From Tetraselmis striata (lineage: Eukaryota; Chlorophyta; Chlorodendrophyceae; Chlorodendrales; Chlorodendraceae), in contig VCJN01002700.1 of NCBI GenBank assembly GCA_006384855.1, forward strand, positions 62,001 to 126,000: 64,000 bases of DNA, given 5' to 3'. This document shows, piece by piece, positions 56,647 through 64,000 of the stretch; position 1 is the first letter of the stretch; each line of letters starts with the position of its first letter. A program made the translations under genes and the position numbers. Below the pieces are notes generated by a model. That model saw only the letters and a list, made by a program, of their open reading frames with translations. It was not told the DNA's origin and did not search any database.

Positions 56647-59462
56647 GGGGGCGGGGGCTACTGCTTGTTCTTGTTCTTGCGTGCCCGGGGGACCCTCCGC
56701 TTCGACGATCTCGCTGCCTCCGCCTCCGCCTCCGACTCCGCCTGCGCCTCCGACTCCGCCTCCGACTCCGCGACCGTCAGTTTCTTACCTCGGCGCTTCT
56801 TCACTGGCCTCTTCCGCTTCTTGTCATCCGTCAGTGTCTTCACCACCCCGGGAGGTTGTGCCGTCGACGACGCCGCCATGAGCTTCCTTACCTTGGCGTC
56901 GGGACGCCCCCTGTGCCCAGACGCCCACAACAAGCCACAATCGTTTCGCCTTTAAGCGGCTGAGGATGCGGCCTCCTCGGCCACCACGAGTTGCGCCGCT
57001 GGCACTGTGGAAGCCTTGGCGTTGAGGTGGGCCTTACGGCGCTCCCGGACGAACATGCGCGCGGCACAAGTTAGCCACGAGTGGGTGCGTGCTAATGTGG
57101 AGGATGGAGTGTTTTGTTGCGCGCCCACCTTGTCACGCGTTTCCTCATGTCTTTCTCGTCCTCCTCGATGCCGGCGGCGCGGACACGCGAGACAACAAGG
57201 CTCGCCGCCCACTTTCGCCCGGGGGGGCGAGGTCTGCCATGGCGCTGTGAGCGGTGAAGGGGGGCCGGGGGTGGGGGGGGGGGGCGGCCGAGGTGGAGAA
57301 ACTAACACCCAGTCGACGGCCGCCTTCCGCGGCAGTCAACGACACATCGGAGGCGAGGAGCAGCGCGCCACTACTATTTATATGCACGTATTGTCAAGAG
57401 CTAGTCGGTGCGGCATTGTGTCGGTGTAATTTCGCAATGTTTATTGTTGAAGTAGCACGGCGTAATGAATACGGCGAGTGAATCCGGGATAATATGTGCG
57501 GTAGGGCGCGCGTATAGGTGCGCGACGAATGTGCGCGCGCAGCGTTGTGCGGTGGTGTGCGGCGGTGTGCACCGATGTTAATATAGTGTGAATATTATAT
57601 CGGCCGTAGACGATCGGGTCTGGCAGCACCGCCCGTGCTTGTAAATAAGCGACAATGGATCACGTCATGCTCCGTCCGGTTGTACTCCTACACTTCCTCC
57701 ACTTTGGCGGGTGGGGGGGGGGGGGGGGGGGGGGCGGGGGGGTCCTGTCCTTATTACTTGCATCGGTGGACGTGCTGGATATGGAGGTCACCGGGCACAT
57801 CGCGTGGTTTCGGAGCAGTTCATTCGCGCCTCGCTCCTCGTCTTGTTTGCAATCGTCACCCTATCTAATCCAATGCAGGGTGAGTAGCGGGACACTGTGC
57901 CCCCCCCCCCCCTACCGGTTTATGTAAACAAATATCTAGCCGTGCATGCGCCGCAATCGGTACCCAATGAGCGGGGTATGTGACAGTGGTTTCGGAGCAG
58001 TGCAAGCATTCCGTGCGTGTGCACAAGCACGTACGACTGGGAATGAGGCGAGGGTTGCGGATGGAGTGCATTGGCGGTGCATAGAATAGCGTGTTCCTGG
58101 GGTTTTGGCTGCATCAGACGCCGTATTCCCATCCATCCGGCACGGAATGTCCGGTTTTCACACATTTGTGTGTTAATATAGTGTGAATATTACGCGTCTT
58201 TTACGCCGGGTGGATGGGCATCCGGCGTCCGATGCACCCCAATTATTTGCAGCACGCTAGTCTGTGCACCGCCAGTGCACTCCGCAAGCCTCGCCTCCAT
58301 CCGCGTCGGAACCGGTAGTAAGTGTTGTTGTGTGCGCACATCGTGACAACATTACACGGTGGCAATTGCAATTAGCGTTGGATAATGTGAAGGCGTTTTC
58401 GAAATCGACAGAGAATGAGGCGGTGCTGGCGGAGTGCATTGGCGGTGCATAGAATAGCGTGTTGCTGGGGTTTTGGCTGCATCGGACGCCGTATTCCCAC
58501 CCATCCGGCACGGAATGTCCGGTTTTCACACATTTGCGTGTGAATATATATGGTGTGAATATTACGTACGCGTCTTTTACGCCGGGTGGATGGGCATCCG
58601 GCGTCCGATGCACCCCAATTATTTGCAGCACGCTAGTCTGTGCACCGCCAGTGCACTCCGCAAGCCTCGCCTCCATCCGCGTCGGAACCGGTAGTAAGTG
58701 TTGTGTGCGCACATCGTGACAACATTACACGGTGGCAATTTGCAATTAGCGTTGGATAATGTGAAGGCGTTTTCGAAATCGACAGAGAATGAGGCGGTGC
58801 TGGCGGAGTGCATTGGCGGTGCATAGAATAGCGTGTTGCTGGGGTTTTGGCTGCATCGGACGCCGTATTCCCACCCATCCGGCACGGAATGTCCGGTTTT
58901 CACACATTTGCGTGTGAATATATATGGTGTGAATATTACGTACGCGTCTTTTACGCCGGGTGGATGGGCATCCGGCGTCCGATGCACCCCAATTATTTGC
59001 AGCACGCTAGTCTGTGCACCGCCAGTGCACTCCGCAAGCCTCGCCTCCATCCGCGTCGGAACCGGTAGTAAGTGTTGTTGTGTGCGCACATCGTGACAAC
59101 ATTACACGGTGGCAATTGCAATTAGCGTTGGATAATGTGAAGGCGTTTTCGAAATCGACAGAGAATGAGGCGGTGCTGGCGGAGTGCATTGGCGGTGCAT
59201 AGAATAGCGTGTTGCTGGGGTTTTGGCTGCATCGGACGCCGTATTCCCACCCATCCGGCACGGAATGTCCGGTTTTCACACATTTGCGTGTGAATATATA
59301 TGGTGTGAATATTACGTACGCGTCTTTTACGCCGGGTGGATGGGCATCCGGCGTCCGATGCACCCCAATTATTTGCAGCACGCTACTCTACGCACCCCCA
59401 ACGCACTCCGCAAGCCCCGCCTCCATCCGCGTCGGAACCGATAGTAAGTGTTGTTTTGTGCG
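56647..59462 (+). repeat. Segmental duplication, copy 1
   Basis: Nearly identical to 61936-64000 from gggggcgggggctactgc onward. Differences seen are single substitutions (gcgaccgtcag against gcgactgtcag; ctggcagcacc against ctggcggcacc), the length of G and C runs, and the number of satellite units (four here, two in copy 2). The offset is about 5,289 bp at the left edge. The near identity, including non-coding parts, indicates a recent event. Confidence 0.92.
56658..56879 (-). CDS. Small basic protein, 73 residues, unknown
   Basis: On the minus strand, an ATG opens MAASSTAQPPG, followed by DDKKRKRPVKKRRGKK, an AESEAESEAQAESEAEAEAA acidic repeat, and RRVPRARKNKNKQ. The basic clusters look like nuclear or nucleolar localisation signals and the middle is a Ser-Glu-Ala repeat. 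Upstream in-frame sequence without an ATG begins after a plausible acceptor (gggcacag), so this could be the last exon of a larger protein. A possible upstream part lies at 57100-56952 (FVRERRKAHLNAKAS). It is identical in protein sequence in the duplicate. Function unknown. Confidence 0.4.
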   Translation of the reverse strand: MAASSTAQPPGVVKTLTDDKKRKRPVKKRRGKKLTVAESEAESEAQAESEAEAEAARSSKRRVPRARKNKNKQ

Positions 59463-59667
59463 CACATCGTGACAACATTACACGGTGGCAATTGCAATTA
59501 GCGTTGGATAATGTGAAGGCGTTTTCGAAATCGACAGAGAATGAGGCGGTGCTGGCGGAGTGCGTTGGCGGTGCATAGAATAGCGTGTTGCTGGGGTTTT
59601 GGCTGCATCGGACGCCGTATTCCCACCCATCCGGCACGGAATGTCCGGTTTTCACACATTTGCGTGT
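58060..59667 (+). repeat. ~375-bp satellite, about four units
   Basis: The phrase gaatagcgtgttgctgggg or a one-base variant recurs at 58084, 58451, 58825, 59201 and 59577, giving periods of 367, 374, 376 and 376 bp. Each unit has two arms, ctgcatcggacgccgtattc and gcatccggcgtccgatgcac, forming an inverted repeat with about 70 bp between them. The loop holds gtgaatatatatggtgtg. The first unit is more diverged and has gttaatatagtgtgaat in its loop. The fourth unit has a distinct tail (ctactctacgcaccccc). The array is cut at 59668 by a Helitron-like element and resumes at 60595. Confidence 0.93.
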
Positions 59668-60594
59668 TCCCCTACCTCTTGGGTTGAGCGGAGGAAAAGG
59701 AGAGCCGCGTCCGAAATCGCCTGTAATACGAGAGAATCAATACCGGTTACAATACGGTTTTATCACGGATTTTTAGGCGTCCGTCCTCCGTCCTCCGTCC
59801 GTCCTCCAGTGCTGCGTCTTCGCGTATGAACCGTCATACGTTCGATCTGTGCTCGTTTGATTTCTAGGCACACCTCCGACGACGGTAAGATTCTGAATGG
59901 ATGCGCGTGTATTCTAGCCCAGGCACGTCATGTATTCGTCTAAAACGCCAAAATAACGCGGCACCGCAGCGCGTTTTAATTGCTGAATCAGCAAGCGAGG
60001 CTATTCAGCGACTATTCCTTACCTATACGGTAGTCCAAGTATGGTGCTGTAAAAAGGGGTCGCCGCGGTGCGGGGGCAGTCCGCCGACCCGGGGCCCGGC
60101 GTCCGTCGACGGACGGGCGACGGTCGAGCGACGGCGTCCGGCGTCCGGTGCCGGTACAGGCGGCGGGCGTGGCGATTCGCGCCGTGCCCGCCCCGTAGAC
60201 CTGACGACCGGCCCGACCTGCGCGGCCTCGTGCGGGATGCGGGCCGCCTCTAGGCGGCTTGTACTGTATTGCTGATCTTGCAGTGCTGTTTTTAATTTTT
60301 CTTTAGCGGTGGGTTGGGTACCGGCCTTTTTGTAATGCACACCAGTAGTCAGCGGCCCGCTTTTACGCGGCTTGCAGATTTAATCTGTTTTACAAAATAA
60401 TATGTCTCTTTTGAAAAATAAATTACTGACAAATCTAACGCTAAAAGCATTATTACCCGGAAACAACAGTATTACAAGATCAACACTACTGTACAAGCCG
60501 GCTAAAAGCGGCCCGCATCCCGCACGGCCGCACCACGCTCAACCCAAGAGGTAGGGGCACCTCCACAGATCCCCGGCGCGAAGCGCCGCTTAGT
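59668..60594 (+). mobile_element. Helitron-like element, copy 3 (927 bp), in a satellite unit
   Basis: Starts TCCCCTACCTCTTGGGTTGA and ends with hairpin CGGCGC-gaa-GCGCCG (60574-60588) followed by CTTAGT at 60594. The inverted copy of the 5' end finishes at 60557, 37 bp before the 3' end. The neighbouring satellite units read gcgtgtgaatatatat across the site. Here the sequence is gcgtgt, element, gaatatatat, so the element can be removed exactly with no duplicated or lost base. Because GT is at the 3' end of all three family copies while 5' flanks are GT, AT and GT, the GT is better read as part of the element than as a duplication. No protein is encoded. Confidence 0.85.
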
Positions 60595-60740
60595 GAATAT
60601 ATATGGTGTGAATATTACGTACGCGTCTTTTACGCTGGGTGGATGGCATCCGGCGTCCAATGCACCCCGAATCTCACCAACACGCTACTCTACGCACCCC
60701 CAACGCACTCCGCCAGCCCCGCCTCTTTCCGCGCAGGTCC
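60595..60740 (+). repeat. Satellite remainder after the Helitron-like insertion
   Basis: Continues the interrupted unit (gaatatatatggtgtgaata onward). It ends with a diverged tail, ctactctacgcacccccaac, like the last full unit, before leaving the repeat near cgcgcaggtcc. Confidence 0.85.
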
Positions 60741-61935
60741 TATGTTCCATTGTATGTATATACATACGTACATGTACTGCTCCGAAACCAGCCCAAACTT
60801 AATGAGTGCACAAGTGTAAATGGGGGGGGGGGGGGGGGGGGGGGATGTGGCGGCGGGGCATCCACTCACACATACCCCGGCGATGCATGACATATATTAC
60901 ATGCCGTGGCGGGTCGGCGGGCCGACCCGGCGGGGGGTGGGGGGGGGGGGGGGGGGGGGGGGGAGGGGTGGGTCTATTCAACTACACGTGCGACAGTGTC
61001 GTTTCGTGGAGCAGTAAATGTTCCCGGCCTCATTTATACCGCCCCCTACCTGCGTTGCATGGTCCACCCCTACGAATTACTTAGCACAAACCGCCATTAC
61101 TTAATAGGAACCTAGCACAGCCAGGCTTATATGCCCGCTTTGCCGATCAACTTCTACGCACTTTCCGTCCCTCAACCGCCGGACATGGGGGTTAAGCCGC
61201 CAACCTCGGCAGTTGCTTAGCCAGACTTGGCATCCCGTACCGTGTCCATGGCTTCGCAGCTCTGCCGCCGGCACACGCCGAGTCCGGCGCATGCTGCCGC
61301 GGGGTTGCGCACGCATGCACGCACGATAATACGCCGCCGACGCCGCCACGCTTACTTCCACCACCTTCGCCAGCCGCAGCTTCGCACGCCGTTCCGCCGA
61401 CATACGAAACGCACGAATCCCCCCCCCCCCCCCCCGTCCCCGCGTCATGTATAATATATTCGAGGCGACTATGCGGGGCGCAGCACACGCCGCGGCGTGG
61501 GTCGGCGGAGCGGCATGCGGCGGGAGCCCTAATGGCCGGGCAGTATCCACACCCACACAGGCACCGCCGCTCACCTCCGACGCGGATGAACCGCCTCCCA
61601 AAGGAAACATGCCGGTTGGTGGTAAGCCCAGCAGGCGTGGGGTGCCGGCGCCGGTACTAGTGCGACGGAGCTGTCGAGTCAGGAACCGCACCGCATGTGG
61701 AGCAACACATGGCGGTGCCGGCCCCACCTATGCCTAGGGCCACCTCCTCACAACACCCCGCCACGACGGCGTCGGCCACCGCCGACGGCGCCGTTGCGGG
61801 GGGGGACGCCCTGCCAGGCGACGATGATGCGCCTGATGCGCCGCGTCAGGAGGCGGAGGAGGCCGTGGTCGAGGCGACTGATCGGGCTGAGGGGGTTGTT
61901 GAGGCGAGCGAGGCTGCGCTCGCGCCACGTTGACC
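60741..61935. other. Spacer between duplication copies; no gene recognised
   Basis: Two G runs (60822-60844 and 60939-60963) flank a short stretch containing cgggtcggcgggccgacccg, a strong inverted repeat. A C run lies near 61419-61435. Longer frames at 61101-61727 (minus) and 61697-61933 (plus) are Ala/Pro/Arg-rich low complexity and are not supported as genes. Confidence 0.45.
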
Positions 61936-61946
61936 GGGGGCGGGGG

Positions 61947-62168
61947 CTACTGCTTGTTCTTGTTCTTGCGTGCCCGGGGGACCCTCCGCTTCGACGATCT
62001 CGCTGCCTCCGCCTCCGCCTCCGACTCCGCCTGCGCCTCCGACTCCGCCTCCGACTCCGCGACTGTCAGTTTCTTACCTCGGCGCTTCTTCACTGGCCTC
62101 TTCCGCTTCTTGTCATCCGTCAGTGTCTTCACCACCCCGGGAGGTTGTGCCGTCGACGACGCCGCCAT
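61947..62168 (-). CDS. Small basic protein, duplicate copy
   Basis: Encodes the same 73 residues as 56658-56879. The one visible DNA difference (gcgactgtcag) is silent at the protein level. The presumed upstream part (FVRERRKAHLNAKAS) is also duplicated, at about 62389-62241. Confidence 0.4.
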   Translation of the reverse strand: MAASSTAQPPGVVKTLTDDKKRKRPVKKRRGKKLTVAESEAESEAQAESEAEAEAARSSKRRVPRARKNKNKQ

Positions 62169-63345
62169 GAGCTTCCTTACCTTGGCGTCGGGACGCCCCC
62201 TGTGCCCAGACGCCCACAACAAGCCACAATCGTTTCGCCTTTAAGCGGCTGAGGATGCGGCCTCCTCGGCCACCACGAGTTGCGCCGCTGGCACTGTGGA
62301 AGCCTTGGCGTTGAGGTGGGCCTTACGGCGCTCCCGGACGAACATGCGCGCGGCACAAGTTAGCCACGAGTGGGTGCGTGCTAATGTGGAGGATGGAGTG
62401 TTTTGTTGCGCGCCCACCTTGTCACGCGTTTCCTCATGTCTTTCTCGTCCTCCTCGATGCCGGCGGCGCGGACACGCGAGACAACAAGGCTCGCCGCCCA
62501 CTTTCGCCCGGGGGGGCGAGGTCTGCCATGGCGCTGTGAGCGGTGAAGGGGGGCCGGGGGTGGGGGGGGGGGGGGGGGCGGCCGAGGTGGAGAAACTAAC
62601 ACCCAGTCGACGGCCGCCTTCCGCGGCAGTCAACGACACATCGGAGGCGAGGAGCAGCGCGCCACTACTATTTATATGCACGTATTGTCAAGAGCTAGTC
62701 GGTGCGGCATTGTGTCGGTGTAATTTCGCAATGTTTATTGTTGAAGTAGCACGGCGTAATGAATACGGCGAGTGAATCCGGGATAATATGTGCGGTAGGG
62801 CGCGCGTATAGGTGCGCGACGAATGTGCGCGCGCAGCGTTGTGCGGTGGTGTGCGGCGGTGTGCACCGATGTTAATATAGTGTGAATATTATATCGGCCG
62901 TAGACGATCGGGTCTGGCGGCACCGCCCGTGCTTGTAAATAAGCGACAATGGATCACGTCATGCTCCGTCCGGTTGTACTCCTACACTTCCTCCACTTTG
63001 GCGGGTGGGGGGGGAGGGGCGGGGGGGTCCTGTCCTTATTACTTGCATCGGTGGACGTGCTGGATATGGAGGTCACCGGGCACATCGCGTGGTTTCGGAG
63101 CAGTTCATTCGCGCCTCGCTCCTCGTCTTGTTTGCAATCGTCACCCTATCTAATCCAATGCAGGGTGAGTAGCGGGACACTGTGCCCCCCCCCCCCCCCT
63201 ACCGGTTTATGTAAACAAATATCTAGCCGTGCATGCGCCGCAATCGGTACCCAATGAGCGGGGTATGTGACAGTGGTTTCGGAGCAGTGCAAGCATTCCG
63301 TGCGTGTGCACAAGCACGTACGACTGGGAATGAGGCGAGGGTTGC

Positions 63346-64000
63346 GGATGGAGTGCATTGGCGGTGCATAGAATAGCGTGTTCCTGGGGTTTTGGCTGCA
63401 TCAGACGCCGTATTCCCATCCATCCGGCACGGAATGTCCGGTTTTCACACATTTGTGTGTTAATATAGTGTGAATATTACGCGTCTTTTACGCCGGGTGG
63501 ATGGGCATCCGGCGTCCGATGCACCCCAATTATTTGCAGCACGCTAGTCTGTGCACCGCCAGTGCACTCCGCAAGCCTCGCCTCCATCCGCGTCGGAACC
63601 GGTAGTAAGTGTTGTTGTGTGCGCACATCGTGACAACATTACACGGTGGCAATTGCAATTAGCGTTGGATAATGTGAAGGCGTTTTCGAAATCGACAGAG
63701 AATGAGGCGGTGCTGGCGGAGTGCATTGGCGGTGCATAGAATAGCGTGTTGCTGGGGTTTTGGCTGCATCGGACGCCGTATTCCCACCCATCCGGCACGG
63801 AATGTCCGGTTTTCACACATTTGCGTGTGAATATATATGGTGTGAATATTACGTACGCGTCTTTTACGCCGGGTGGATGGGCATCCGGCGTCCGATGCAC
63901 CCCAATTATTTGCAGCACGCTACTCTACGCACCCCCAACGCACTCCGCAAGCCCCGCCTCCATCCGCGTCGGAACCGATAGTAAGTGTTGTTTTGTGCGC
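63346..64000 (+). repeat. ~375-bp satellite in duplication copy 2
   Basis: Two units, with marker phrases at 63371 and 63738 (period 367 bp, as for the first pair in copy 1). The second unit ends with the ctactctacgcaccccc variant. The array continues past the window edge. Confidence 0.9.

Larger units (their letters stand above)
61936..64000 (+). repeat. Segmental duplication, copy 2 (runs off the window)
   Basis: Near-identical partner of 56647-59462. It contains the small basic frame, the intervening AT-rich block, the diverged first satellite unit and one further unit, and then matches the tail of copy 1's fourth unit. Two satellite units present in copy 1 are therefore missing here. The G run at 62562-62578 is longer than its partner; the one at 63007-63014 is shorter. 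Confidence 0.92.

Noticed and set aside
58257..59381. Repeated 60-150 codon frames in the ~375-bp satellite
   Set aside because: They recur with the unit, overlap on both strands, are disrupted by small length differences between units, and match no known family.
61101..61727. Minus-strand frame of 208 codons in the spacer between duplication copies
   Set aside because: It runs through a C/G homopolymer and reads as Ala/Gly/Pro low complexity. Not supported.

Overview
The window is nuclear DNA from a eukaryote, most likely an alga of the green lineage with a large, transposon-rich genome. Three things point that way: spliceosomal GT-AG introns, a plant-type arginine-rich tandem CCCH zinc-finger protein, and GC-rich exons set in compositionally mixed, repeat-filled DNA. 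The species cannot be named from the sequence. Long C or G homopolymers (18-38 nt) are scattered throughout.

Four genes can be supported well. (1) A voltage-gated, CNBD-containing potassium channel on + (14898-27325) has about 20 exons. Splice sites and phases could be followed by eye for the first 17 exons and the last two, giving roughly 950 residues with S1-S6, a GYGD filter, a C-linker, a cyclic-nucleotide-binding fold and an IQ motif. (2) A single-exon RR-TZF CCCH zinc-finger protein lies on - (29761-31320). (3, 4) Two convergent FUSC/ALMT-like membrane proteins (39377-41384 on +, 42694-44589 on -) share a PCWP motif and look like old paralogues.

The rest is mostly mobile-element debris. 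0-9 kb holds dispersed GGTNACC-core repeats, a broken gene with a CPCC motif between possible inverted repeats, and a broken gene of the kind annotated DUF7869. 11.5-13.35 kb is a 192-bp minisatellite open in several frames. Three copies of one Helitron-like (rolling-circle) element lie at 32.4, 45.5 and 59.7 kb. The middle copy contains a 5'-truncated retrotransposon piece with a restriction-like endonuclease domain, bounded by a 12-bp direct repeat. 37.4-38.6 kb (-) and 48.0-49.2 kb (+) carry two decayed copies of one unrecognised protein, each behind the same kind of leader, and a third leader sits alone at 50.9 kb. A LINE-type reverse-transcriptase relic occupies 51.4-53.6 kb, and its 3' tail recurs inside intron 16 of the channel gene.

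From 56.6 kb to the end is a recent tandem segmental duplication (period about 5.29 kb). It carries a ~375-bp satellite with an internal inverted repeat. One Helitron-like copy is inserted in this satellite, so neighbouring units serve as an empty-site control that fixes the element's ends. No rRNA, convincing tRNA or CRISPR array was seen.
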